Source: Monosporascus cannonballus
Taxonomy: Eukaryota; Ascomycota; Sordariomycetes; Xylariales
Assembly: GCA_004154925.1 (NCBI GenBank)
Contig: QJNS01000095.1
Span: 206,752 to 270,751, forward strand
DNA: 64,000 nucleotides
Direction of reading: 5' to 3'
Shown here piece by piece: positions 1 to 11,505 of the stretch. The position numbers were made by a program, and so were the translations under genes. The first letter of the stretch is position 1. Each line of letters opens with the position of its first letter. The notes under the pieces are model-generated. The model was not told the origin of the DNA and did no database searches. It saw nothing but the letters and a program-made list of their open reading frames with translations.

Positions 1-1298
1 CGGATGTTTATGGTAGCGTAGCGCGTATAGCGCCACAACCCCGACTTTGTTCTCGATGGTGACCGCCGGAGACATAATTAACCTTTGAACATTCTGTGCC
101 GAAATTAGCATGGGCCCCCAATTCAGCCAAGCCCGCATGTTCCGCCTGTCTGTCTTACCTTCAAATCAACTGCATGGTTGTCGTTGCAAGCCAGGCTCTG
201 CTCCACCTCGCTCACTTCTAGGAGGTTTTCTGCGGCGACTCTTCGACTCAGTTCAGAGACAAGCGTCACGTGCTTGCTGACATTCCCGGATAGTTTCCGG
301 AACTCTGGATATTCCTCTATAAACCTCTTCATATCCGTTATCGACTCGATATTGGCGTTGGTTTTGGTTTTGATTTGGTACTGCTCCACGTAGTCCTTGA
401 TGTTTCCCCCTAGGTCGCCGAAATTCAAGTACATGTTCTTCTTGAAGAAGGGGTCCTGATCTTGTGAGAGGACGATTTCCTTGAGCTCCGGCCTGATATC
501 TGGTACTTCGCCAAGATGCACTCTCCCGTTCTGGATGCCAATCAGCTGGTGGACCATTGCTTGGTAAGTCCATTGATTAAGGAGCGGTGTGGCCGGATCC
601 TCTCTTCTGTCTAATATCAGGAGTATTGGCGGCGTGTCGACCTTTCGGAAGTCAAATAATTGCTCCTCCTGAGTCATGCTGTACCGCAACTCGGTGGCTA
701 GCTTCTTTGCTAGGAAGCTGTTCTTGTCGTACCGAACCAGCGGCTTCTTTTTGAGGGCCAGCAAAACGGCCATCAAGCCCTCAGTGGTGCGCTGCAAGGA
801 ATCGGCATTCCATAGGTCTGGAGTGGTGCTCCATACCCGCTGGCGGGGGAGAGCGAAGTTGAGAGAGAAAAGGTCGGGATTTATGACGAGGAAGTCGGCA
901 AAGTGCTCTTGCACCAGCTTCACGACCTCGTGATCATCCGCCTCAGCCAGCCTCTCCAGTGACGACTTCTTCACCACGTTGCTAAAATTGAGGTAGTATT
1001 CGCCGTACTTGGGGTCTCGCAGCTCGTCTATGAGAAACTGTATAGAATCTGGAGAGGGGCGGACAAAGCATAGACAGCGAAGATGACGCATCTTCTCGCG
1101 ATTCTGGTTGTCCACGCGGTCTGTGAGGTAGACCTCATGGTTAAGGAGAGACGATTGGGTTACGGCGGTAGAAACAATTGGCACAGTGTCCCTATCGAGG
1201 AGCAATATCTTCATCTTTGCAGATGTGGCGGCAGATAGGTTGTCGCCGGCGGATAGCATCTTAGTGACATAGCCGGAGACAGCCTGGACGACGTCCAT
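1..1298 (-). CDS. VPS45: VPS45, Sec1/Munc18-family protein (partial, runs off left edge)
   Basis: Partial gene, 411 residues visible, the N-terminal part of a roughly 580-600 residue Sec1/Munc18 protein. Family members bind a syntaxin-type SNARE (Tlg2/Pep12 class) and drive vesicle fusion at the trans-Golgi and endosome. The start MDVVQAVSGYV, then KMKILLLDRDTVPIVSTA, REKMRHLRCLCFVRPSPDSI and FADFLVINPDLFSLN are typical of fungal VPS45. Exon 1 is 159-1298 (380 codons). A 65-bp intron (94-158, GTAAGA...CACAG) joins LK to exon 2 (1-93, beginning NVQRLIMSP), which stays open to the window edge. It is divergent from MMM1, with about 1 kb between the start codons. The C-terminal part lies outside the window. 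Confidence 0.95.
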
Positions 1299-2291
1299 CT
1301 TGACGGATCACCGAAAAGATAACAACGGGAATCCAACTCGGGAGGCTCAGAGCAGCACTGGGCCGTATAATCTGTCTTGAAATTTTATGGAATGATTATT
1401 AGCATGTCATCACTTGAGTTGCCTGGAATGATTGATCGTTTCTGTTTCAGTTTCCGGTACAAGAGCTAATATTATACTGGCACGCCACAGCCTCCAGGGG
1501 TTAGGGAATTCGGGGTCTGTTAGTCAAGGGGTATTATTGGAACGCGTTGTAATGGTTCGCTTGGTCGGAGGTGGATGGATGAGTGAATGATTGAGCTGAT
1601 AGGAGAGCCTGATCAGTGTACTACTACTACCTTGGTAGGTAATAGATATGCAGATACCAGGTATGTGTTTAGTTACACTCGTTCATTAGTGTTGTACAGG
1701 TACCCACTCGCAGGCCACTGGACACTGGGATGCATGTATAATAAGTCACTGCTGGGTGGGGCATCGCGGCAGGGCGTCTGTGCTCTTAGAAGTGCATGAT
1801 CGGAATACCTAAAAAGTATCTTGGATAGGTACTTGCTACTCCAGGCATGCACGGGCACTGCTTCCTACCGTAGTCCTGGGCCATTGGAGGGAGGGTACCA
1901 GTTACATGTATTGGAATTTGAAGCGAGCTCAGAAGATCACCCAATCAGCTAGTCAGATCGGTTCATTACAAGTGGTGATCAAGGGCAGATGATGTCAAAG
2001 GCCTTTGTCTTCCTTTTAACTTTATTTTTGGGGGTGTTTCCTTTGAATTGGGCGACTACTTACTCAAGTAAAACCTAGTAACCTTATATGTATACCCGCA
2101 TATGTATACAGGGGGAATATACCCTACTCAGTATCAAGTAACGTAGGCTTCATCCCAGCTTCAAAGCTTTCAGGAGATACATGCATACTACATGGAATTG
2201 AGCTCTTCATGCCCTACCCGACAAAGGCGCCATCACCATCGCCATCGCCGTCTATGCAATTTTCGTGCCACGACACTATCTTGTGAGCAAA
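1299..2291. promoter_or_regulatory. Shared upstream region of VPS45 and MMM1
   Basis: A 993-bp stretch between two divergent start codons, so it must carry the 5' UTRs and promoters of both. It contains TACC/GGTA-type motifs (near 1630-1665 and 1828-1833) and a CATCACCATCGCCATCGCC run near 2231. Short reading frames here (e.g. 1587-1799) resemble nothing known and look like chance. No TATA box could be assigned with confidence. Confidence 0.5.
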
Positions 2292-3702
2292 ATGGCCGCA
2301 TCGGATATGTGTCCGACGAAACCTGAGCCAACGTGAGGGTCCATCCATCCATCCATCCATCCATCATCTGTCCGTCCATCCCCCTCGTCTGCCTACACAT
2401 ATCTCAGTCACCTGGGAGCGAGCTGACCCTTATTTTCTTTTCCGGCTTAGTTTGTCCTTCACACAAGGCTTCATCGTTGGCCAGCTCTCCGTTGTACTTC
2501 TAATAGCTGCATTCATAAAGTTCTTCATATTTGGAGACCCCCCGTCTCCTGAAGTCAATGCTTCTGTTCGAGCTACTGAACGTCGCTCCCGTACTCTCGC
2601 CCACAGGAAATCTATCCTCACCCTCCGCTCGCCGGACCCAAACTCGAGACAGAACCCGCAGCAAACGTTAAACAAGAAGTCCGGGGTATTACGGAACCCT
2701 CCCTCCCTTACCATTGACTCTATTCTAAACAAGACGTACTACAATGTCGACAGCCACCAACCTGAGTCCCTCGACTGGTTTAACGTCCTGATCGCCCAGA
2801 CCATCGCCCAATTCCGCAGCGATGCCCAATATGACGATGCCATTCTCACCTCCCTTACAAAGGCCCTCAATGGAGACAATCGCCCCGACTTCCTCGACGA
2901 GATCAAGGTCACTGAGCTCACACTGGGGGAGGACTTTCCTATCTTTAGTAACTGTCGCGTGATACCTGTAGACGAGGATGGGCTTAGTCTCGATGCCGTC
3001 CCGGGAGGCGAGAGGCGCTTCGGGCCCAGTAGTTCACGACCGATGCGGGAGGGGACACGGTTACAAGCACGCATGGACGTCGACCTGAGCGACATGATCA
3101 CTCTGGCTGTCGAGACCAAGTTATTACTCAACTATCCGAAACGCTTAACCGCCGTCTTGCCCGTTGCTCTTGCGGTGAGCATAGTACGCTTCAGCGGCAC
3201 CCTCAGCATCTCCTTCATCCCCTCGAATCCCTCGCAATCCACCCCTACCATGATGACCTTCAGCTTCCTCGACGACTATCGTCTCGACTTTTCCATTCGT
3301 AGCCTAGTTGGGAGCCGATCCCGGCTTCAAGACGTTCCCAAGATAGCACAATTGGTCGAAGCCCGTCTCCACCGGTGGTTTGATGAGCGAGCTGTCGAGC
3401 CGCGCTTCCAAGAAATTGCTCTTCCGAGTCTCTGGCCGAGGAAGAAGAACACACGGGGCGGAGACGATAATTTGGATGGGGCTTCGGGAGCAAGTATTGG
3501 GAAAGGTAAGGGACGCGATATTACAAAGGATCTTAAAGAAGAAGCACGAAGAGATGCCCAAGCAGAAACAGGGGCAGGGCGCGGAAGGAGTTCCGAGAGT
3601 CTCCGCTATAGGCGAAGTAGGGGAAGAGATTCTGATGGGGAAGAACTCGGATTGATGCCTGGTAGTTTACCAGATACTGGGTCGGATTCGCAACAAATTT
3701 GA
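2292..3702 (+). CDS. MMM1: MMM1, ERMES-complex ER membrane subunit
   Basis: A 430-residue protein built from two exons. Exon 1 (2292-2332) encodes the short lumenal tail starting [15 protein letters not shown] 118-bp intron (2333-2450, donor GTGAGG, branch GCTGAC, acceptor CTTAG) joins it to exon 2 (2451-3702). No ATG opens the second exon, so the short first exon is required. One membrane helix follows (about residues 18-40, [20 protein letters not shown]), then the conserved SMP lipid-transfer domain (about 97-345, [15 protein letters not shown] ... [12 protein letters not shown]) and a basic, low-complexity C-tail. MMM1 anchors the ER side of the ER-mitochondria encounter structure with Mdm10, Mdm12 and Mdm34. 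It is convergent with RCE1. Confidence 0.95.
2341..2366 (+). repeat. (CCAT)n microsatellite inside the MMM1 intron
   Basis: Six consecutive CCAT units just 8 bp after the MMM1 donor site. Length changes here would alter the intron, not the protein. Confidence 0.9.
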
Positions 3703-4103
3703 CGTCATTGCCTCTTCCTCTTCGGTATGGCGTGTTAAGTAGGATGCTGCTAATCCAGTCGCCTGGCCTGCCATGGAGCTGCGGGTAATGCTATCCACGC
3801 ACTACCGCTGCCGCTACGCGGTATAGGCTGCCCGCCGGTTGCAGCCCGCTGAGCGTAAGAAGGCGACTCGCAGGAGCTAACACCTGGGGCCAAGCCTTTT
3901 CCGAAAAAGTCCGACATAATTAAAAGGACGGATTACGTTTCCCAAGGGGCGATCTTTGTGGAAATAGACCTGGAACTACCCGAACCCGTAATGCTCCGGA
4001 TATAATAGCCAGCGGATTGTAGCGGGCGTACATCAGACCGCCCAGGACGCAACCTCCTTAAGCAGTGGGCGGATCATTTACGTGTTCGACAAGTATGCTG
4101 CTG
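3703..4103. other. Convergent 3' intergenic region, MMM1/RCE1
   Basis: About 400 bp between two stop codons. It must contain both 3' UTRs and polyadenylation sites. No gene or repeat is evident. Confidence 0.6.
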
Positions 4104-5365
4104 TTAGATATCCATGGATACTAAAGCATTGCTGCTCTCCGTCAGGACCCCTAAGTTTATCCACCACAGGGTAGCGCCGGCGAAAAGTAAAACGTAGTAC
4201 ACCACCGTCCGTAAGGTCGACGGCCTCTTCACCGTTTGGCCAACGTCTCCTTTTGAGACATCTTCTTTCGGCTCTGGTTCCACCCGCCCCCAGAATCGCG
4301 GAAAGCCCATGCAGTTGCAGAAAGCATGGACGACGAAAATAGCCAATAGGCTGCCCGTTCGTAGCAACAGAAATGTTACATAGGCCCCGAATAAAGACGT
4401 GTAGCCGAGCTGTAGAAGAGACCGCAATAGGCCGAACATCACTGGCACCTGAGTGTGTGTGACTCGGAATTCGTAGAAATGATGAAAGTGTGCAAGCCCA
4501 AATATGATAGGCGAAAGAAAGATTGTCTCTGTTACTGAAGTCTGCGCCGCTAGCACCAGAGGCACGGATGCTGACCGAAATAGGACTTCTTCGGTAAAGG
4601 GGCCCTGACACTGGTTCAGTATCGCAAGGACGATGTATACGCGAAGATGTGGAATGGGCTGAGGAAAGAGAGAGATATGGGCCACAAGATCTTACGGCAA
4701 TGATGTTTCGCCAAATGGTCCATTCGCTGAATAGGTCATAAATCGGCTGCAGGGTTGACCAGTCTCTCCACACCTCGTGGACTATCAAGGACTCGTACAA
4801 AGGGCCACTAAAGAGCATGGCAGTCAGTAAGAGTGACCCGCCGGTTTCCCACAAACCGACCGGCCACCACCCCATCGAGTGTAATGCCTCGCCATAGGTG
4901 GCGCGGCCATGGGAAGTTAGGATCACAAAGGTGATGGTGGAGCACGCGACGCAGGTCATTGATGCGGACGCGATGCGAGCCCGGATCACGGACGGCGCGT
5001 CCCGGGACAGTGTCCGCGATGGCCGCGTTGTGGAGGACAGGTACAAGGGCAACACATAGAGGCACATGTAGATGACCTATCAAGGCGCCGGTTAGCATTT
5101 CCCGGGACAGGTGTCTGAAGCCGGGCTTGCAGATGGGGCCATCGACGGAACGGCGGTTTGGTGGACTCACAAGAAGGGCCAAAGCAGTGCCTGTACTGAT
5201 CGGCGGTGGCGGTTTCGCTGTCTTGTGTCAGCATCACTAAGTCCCCATCACGTAGTCTAGCTGCTGCACGGGAGACGGGTATGGACGGCGTCAGCCAGAA
5301 GGTTGGTTCCACTTACGTTCTTCCTGTCCAAAGTAGCGATGTAGAAAACCGCTGATGGAAGGCAT
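4104..5365 (-). CDS. RCE1: RCE1, type II CAAX prenyl endopeptidase
   Basis: A four-exon gene: 5317-5365, 5171-5217, 4696-5076 and 4104-4604, giving 325 residues. Introns are 99, 94 and 91 bp, all GT-AG, and the frame closes exactly. The product starts MPSISGFLHRYFGQEE and is hydrophobic with several membrane spans. Active-site residues of the ABI/CPBP glutamate protease family are present: the GPFTEEVLFR motif (E164, E165), GLAHFHH (H198) and VVHAFCNCMG (H252, N256). RCE1 sits in the ER membrane and removes the last three residues of farnesylated or geranylgeranylated CAAX proteins such as Ras and a-factor-like pheromones. Length and spacing match fungal homologues. Confidence 0.94.
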
Positions 5366-7536
5366 TGTGCCGTGGTTTGTAAGATCCTAGTTACCTTATG
5401 CGGCAAGCTGATTCGCATGCAAATACCCACATGCGGTGGAGGGTAAAGTGATATCATAAACTGAATCGAAGTTGAGATGAGTGGTATCTTTCAATGGCTG
5501 AGGCACACTTCCAAAAGGGGATCAATCCGAGCCGAAAGGAGGTGCACCGACGAGGATACTGACGGCGGTCTTTGCACGACTTTGTGGCAGTGTGGAGATG
5601 AACATGTGGAGAACCCTGGAGCCTTACCTAAAGCCCCCGAGCCCAAGAGCCGCCGGGGATACCTGCCGGTGCGAATGAGCTGCTTCCTCTTACCTACCTA
5701 GGTACAAGGGAGTATACATTGCACTTCCTCTGTCACCATCCTGCTCCTGCTGGAATGCAGGAATGCGACTTCGTGAGCACCCGTTAACCCACCTAGGTGG
5801 GTACGTACGCGCAGCTGCTTATGCTGGAATGTAAATTTAGAAACGGCGTTATTTGTCTACAACAGCAACATCATGTATGAGGGGTGCAAGCCCACATGGT
5901 TGTAGTTGCTGGATAGAAGCGCGCTGGCACAAGCGCCTACACAGCACTTCGAATACACACCTGATACATATGCCCTTAAATAAGCGCGGTTTCACTGCAC
6001 CCATGCCGCTGTATGTGTGTCAAGACGGAGGCTGTCTCAGCTTTGGGCATTCGGTGTTCTATCGATGAATCACCATATACTTATTGTTGGATTCAGGCCT
6101 TGCTCTAGGTCATGTCGCGCACATCCGTGAGTTGTCCAAGTGAAGTTCATATCCGTACGTAACTACAGGCTCTGGAATAATCGACGCGAAATATACGCGT
6201 GGCTTAAGCTGTGTATTGTATTATCTCAATATTCCCTTCCTCATTGCTCAAAAAGTTTAGGTAGCGCGCGTTTCTCCCCCTGAACGGTACATAAAGTACT
6301 AACCATCAAGATAAGGGTATCAGTCCTCACCGCCGGTTTCTACCCACATTCATACACATACCAACATAACTATAGGAGCTACAGCGCCGTTCACCATGAT
6401 ATAGGAAAAGGTTATGTCGCAGCCCAGTAACTGCATACCTATGATAAGCCTCGTCAAGGTGGCATATGGCGCTTCTTGAGACGACGGGAGCGGTTCAAAT
6501 AACCACTGGCTTCTGGCACGCTCGAGGCTCTCTCCTGATGCCTGGCTACTTTGAAACCCCCATTCAGACTTCAGCCCAGCCAGCCCTTCTTCAGATCGGA
6601 CCCGCGCCATGGCTTTTCGACACTATAGACTAACTTACATATAGGTATCTCCACAGAGGCTTCCTCATTTCACCTGCATCCATCCAAACGCGCTACGGAT
6701 TAGCCTCTTCCAAGTTCTTGTATACGAAGTACATGGCAATGCTTCGGCGGGCTCGCCTGCTGAAAATGTACAGAAGTCACTGATCCTTGTCAGCCAGAGC
6801 TCTTAGCAAATTGGCTGGTCTTCACTTCCAACTCTACGAAACATAATCCCTTGCACCTCCATTTTCGGGTTGCATGCTAACTAAGTATGCAGTAGTGGCT
6901 CCAAGCTTTCCATCGACAACCGTATCTAGGGTGCAGCCGCTCCAGCTTGTAGTTAGCCAATCGCTCAATTCAAGAGACTAAAAGCTCTCGCACATCGTTG
7001 CCCGACGTCTTATTTTCTCTTTTTTCCCCTTGGTATAAGCGCGGGTGGTTCTTGCGGTCGTCAGTACGGGACAAATCTTCATTCGCTTTCCCACCACGCT
7101 TGTCGCATTCATTCTTTACCATCCTGGCTGGTTCTATATGTTCTGCGAGACTCTTGTAGACTTATAATTCATCATGCCAAACTAATTACGCTCCCTCAAC
7201 TGTCGCTCATTTACCTCTGTATAGCCTTGAGCGCTCTAATATCTGAACACTTTGGTTCCCCTCTTTACCTCTGCTTCGTCGCATTGCTACTCTAGCACTG
7301 TACCGTACATTCTACTTGTTATATTCAAAACCCGCGTCTTTCGCAAAGCACACGGTATAATCAGTCAAGCCGACAGTCGTGTGAAGTTGAGTAATAGATG
7401 TCCGGAATTGTCCGGGATATTCAGACTGTTCCAACAAATCGATATGGGCGCTGCCGGAACGTCAATATAGCCTTAGGCCTCGAATTTCGGCTTGTGGAAA
7501 TTAGCTGTGTATTTTCGGGCCGGCCCAGGAAGTAGA
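5366..7536. promoter_or_regulatory. Long divergent upstream region, RCE1 / serine-rich gene
   Basis: 2.17 kb with no recognisable gene. Several short frames exist (for example 6350-6610 minus and 5853-6068 plus) but none has a family signature or a convincing splice context. CCTACCTAGGTA-type palindromes occur at about 5693-5702 and 5791-5800. A pyrimidine-rich tract followed by TATAAG lies at about 7010-7040 and could be the core promoter of the downstream gene. The 7040-7536 segment is probably its 5' leader, with short upstream ATGs. Confidence 0.45.
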
Positions 7537-10376
7537 ATGTCCTCCTCGACGTCCACTTCATCCCTGAAGTCACAGAGGACCCCATTGCACGAGAGATCAA
7601 ATTCGGAGCAGAACAGGCAGAATATCCGCCTCGTCCCCTATTCCCCACCAATACCGGAAGCTGAAGCGGGCGGTTCCCAGGGACCAGAAGCTGAAGCCGG
7701 CTCCGATGACGACCATCAGACGGCAGGCGAGTCAGCCGGCGTGAATTGGGCACGAAACAGAACCCCTCTTGCGGAACAAAACTATGCCTTTGACCCAGGA
7801 TTCGAAGTGTCATCGCCATCGCCGTCCCCATCCCCGGCTCCAATAGCATGGAACAAGGCCAACCGTGTTTCAGGATCGAAATTGACACCACGCTTGTCCG
7901 GCTCTGAGTCTCGACCTGAGTCTCCCGCCCCGCCAACCCCTGTCCTTAACAGGGCACCGTATGTCCCCAATACCAGGCGCCTGAGTGCGCCGACTCGGCC
8001 GTCTTGGAATGTGGATCGGACAGTCTCGCCAACACGTCAGCGACCTCCGTCTAGACGGAGTACGATCATTAATGTTAACTCTGACGGCACTTTCTCCCTG
8101 TGTCTTAAGCCCGCTCGACCGTCTGACAGAACAGAACCGAGCTTGACGCCTCCTCCTGTTTCGAATATCTCGACGGCCACTTCGCGGGAGCGCATTTCGT
8201 TTGGCGCGCCTAGCGCAGATCTTCCCAGCTCTCCGCCGAGTTCAGTCCCCGACCGTAGTGTCTCGCCTTGCAACCCCAGTCCTCCGTCGCTCGCGGCGGA
8301 ACCCGAAGGGGCAACCACCTTTCCCACCTGGAATTACCGCATGGTTGGTGGTCTGCGTCAGATTCCCAAGACTCCGAATTCCAAGAAGCGGAAAGGAAAA
8401 GAGAAGGCGACAGAGAACGTAGTCGCAAGTTCTTCCTTGTTACCACCGTTACCCGAGACCTTCACTACATCTGCGAAAGCTTCGGGTCTTGTAGCAAAGC
8501 CATCTTTCCACTCTCATCAGTCAAGCTCGACGAATACAACAATCGAAGAAACAGTAAACTACAAAGTGGTCGGCCGCAGTTCCCCAGCACTCCCAGATTC
8601 GGGAAGCCTCGAGGCTTCGCTGCCATCGTCGAGCAATTCAAATTACAAGGTCATCGGAGAATCCTCTCCTGCCCATCATCTCATCTCTTCTCCCGCAGTC
8701 GAGTTCCTTGATACACCGGGGAGCAACAATGTGGTAGTCCACGCGGACACTCCATCTTCGTTGGCCACTTTACCTCGAAGGCCGCGTCCGCAGTATTCTA
8801 ACGACAGCCTTTCTGAACAGATACGGGAGAGGTATTCTCAAGAAAGTTTGGTAATACCGCCCCTTAATCCCCGGAAGAAACAACCTCTGGAGAAATACGA
8901 TTATTACAAGAAAATTTCCAGAGAGTCTCTTCGTGGCCGTGCAAGTTCCCTTTCCTCTATATCCAGCATTATCAGCCAAGACACTGCCTCGCTATTCCTC
9001 TCATCGACTCCAAACTTAGTACGCCTCCACCACACGCCGTCTGCTTCTTCATTCCAGCAACCTTCATGGGTGGGGCAACCAAATGTCGGATCGCACCAGA
9101 CTCGCATGGAACCACATCCGCATCAATGGAGCTCGCAGCTCTCGACCGTGATGTCCGAGTACGAAGGCAGCGACAGGGATAGTCGTCTCGCATCAGCCAT
9201 CTCCAGGTCGGATCGTGGAAGCAGCGCGCTCGGCAGTAGACACAGCAGGCAGTTGCTTAGCATCTCGTCGTCTCTGGCGACGCAGGAGGAAGCGCTAGGG
9301 TCGTCACGGTCGTATTCTGGTCCTTTAGAGAGACCCAGCCCGGCGTATATGAGAGGTGCCCTCCCTAGTCCACCTGCTCGTACCGTGCGGGACCTCGACG
9401 AGCACGGCGACGGACTCGCAGATCTCCAGCAGCACCAGCTTCAACATAAGCCGTCCTGGTCTCGTGTTGGGGCCTATCTCTCACGCCGAGGCTCTGATCG
9501 GGAACTGCACTCGTCGGCCAGCTCTCGCGCCGGAAGTTTCACCGCGGCGTCTATTCCTGCGTGGGCGAGGTCGGTTTATCGGCTTCCAAAATATCTGGCG
9601 AGTTTGCGAGGCTAATATGCTAGACAGACTGTACTACGGCAGCGGTGAGAGGCGGTGGCTAGCAACAGCTCCGTCAATCCATTCCCTCTCGGAGGCCGCG
9701 GCAAGCCGGCCCGAAAGTTCATTTAGAAGCGGCTCACCTGCCGACGACCATCCCCCACAGAGTGTCTTCAACCCCCGCCGCCGACCTAGGGAACTTCCAG
9801 CCCATGCGGACCCCCCTGATTCGGCAGATGTTGCTTCCGGAGGGGTGGCCGAAATGCGGCTTGGCGCCAGGAAAAGAACTTCAAGCATCTGGTCGCCTCA
9901 CCTGCGCTTCGACCGTAGAGCGATTCGATATAGCGTGTGGCAGCCGCCGTCGGTCACTTGGGCAACCGAGGGGGGTGTTTTGGGACGTAGCAACATCCAG
10001 GTACTTATGTTCGTCCTGGGGTTCGGCATTCCTCTTGGTAAGGCTATTCCGCGATCATTGTGGTGAGCACGATGAGCATCGCAGACTTGCTAACTGGACT
10101 CTAGCTTGGATGGCCGCGTCGTTCCTTCCGTTACCCCCGAAACCTGTTATGGAGGCCTCGGAGCCAGATGATAGCGCCACTGGATTAGGCATTGCCGGGG
10201 AGCAAGGAGTTGAATCGTTTGATCGACGAATCGCGCCCATAGACGACGCACGGTACCACAGCTCAAGATGGTGGAGAAACCTCAACCGGATAATGTCTAT
10301 CATCGGACTATTGATCCTCGGTACAATTGCTACTTTGGCCGTGGTAGGCACTCGACAGAAATGGGGTCAGCCATGA
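7537..10376 (+). CDS. Serine-rich, C-terminally membrane-anchored fungal protein of unknown function
   Basis: A three-exon model: 7537-9569, 9628-10037 and 10105-10376, giving 904 residues. Intron 1 (58 bp, GTCGGT...GACAG, branch CTAATA) has a weak donor but is needed to join WAR to LYYGSGERRW. Intron 2 is 67 bp (GTAAGG...CTCTAG). The first 680 residues are Ser/Pro-rich and disordered, with two copies of an NYKV(V/I)G(R/E)SSPA motif near residues 340-375. The C-terminus is the conserved part: SIWSPHLRFDRRAIRYSVW, SVTW, then a membrane helix (about 803-825, ending AWMAASFLPLPP), RWWRNLNR and a second helix (about 877-895). I recall this C-terminal arrangement from conserved hypothetical 'serine-rich' proteins of Pezizomycotina, with no known function. 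The start is the first ATG in frame. Confidence 0.85.
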
Positions 10377-11505
10377 CGACGGAAACGGCTCGAATAATTG
10401 GGATGCATCCTACCGATACACATATACACCCATTATCTGATATATTCTTTGGCCCAACTATAGCTGCACCCCAGACCATGTCCTCCGCGCACTTGTGGAC
10501 AGATGTCGAGCTGTCCTACGCGTACTTTTCTTTTCTCACAAACTCTTCACGACTTTTACGAGCCACACGGCTTTTTCGGAGCGAATAGAACTGCTTTCTA
10601 CCTGGGAGGAATCATCTGGCATCTAATGTCTTGCGCCACTTCTAACGAATCTTCTACGCATTTACGCAACGGCACGACATGATTTTACTCAGCGAACACT
10701 ATACAAGGCTCGTGTGACCGGCGTTCACCATCTGTTTCTGGCAGCCTATTTATTTGTTTGATACTCTGTCTGGGACCTTCACGATCTACGTCTCCCTCTT
10801 CATCTAATGTCTATGTAATGGAATATACTGTGACATGGTTGTATGATATACAGCGGCGGAAGGAATCGGGCAGACTTGGATACGAGAAGAATCGAGACAT
10901 ACATGGGAAACCGCAGATCCTAATATACCTACCCTTCGTGTTCCGGAGGTCTGGGACGAGATAAAGGCATTGTATGGGTACCATTATTCTTCAGAGATGC
11001 TTGCTGGCCCACGGGGGGCGGAGGGCCATTGACTTGAGTGTACAAGCATGTCGGTACCAGATGAGGGAACGGCGAAGTAGTAGAAAGACGATGGATGACA
11101 TTACTAGAACCCCTGAGTCTGGCATGCTATCACGTGCTACGAACCAATATACTGCAGGCGGCTTGCGGTCTTCAGTCAACCCCTTCTCTTTACTATTTCA
11201 TGAGTTGATGGAAACCCGATTTGAAAGTCTGGTCGGACTTGTGCTGAAAACACGTTCCACTAATCCATATTTTCGCCTGCTAATAATTAAGTGTCCTGGT
11301 ATCCCTGACCTATGGCTACCTTATCAATACATTAGTCTACGGATGATCACCTCCATCTAGCCGCCAATGTCGAATCACCATAGCCACGTCGTTGTGAAGA
11401 GAACGGAAAGGGGGGGTTGGCGTGCGGAGAGAGTCTTCTTTCGGCACCAACCTAGAAGTTTCAGATCCACACTCTTGGAGAGATATATGCATGGAATCTT
11501 GAACT
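10377..11505. other. Convergent intergenic region, serine-rich gene / ALE1
   Basis: 1.13 kb of 3' flanks. Short open frames (10758-10964, 10974-11360) show no homology signature and are probably chance. Nothing else was recognised. Confidence 0.5.

Noticed and set aside
6350..6610. An 86-codon minus-strand frame upstream of the serine-rich gene
   Set aside because: It has a proper ATG but no homology signature, splice partners or conserved composition, so it is not called as a gene.
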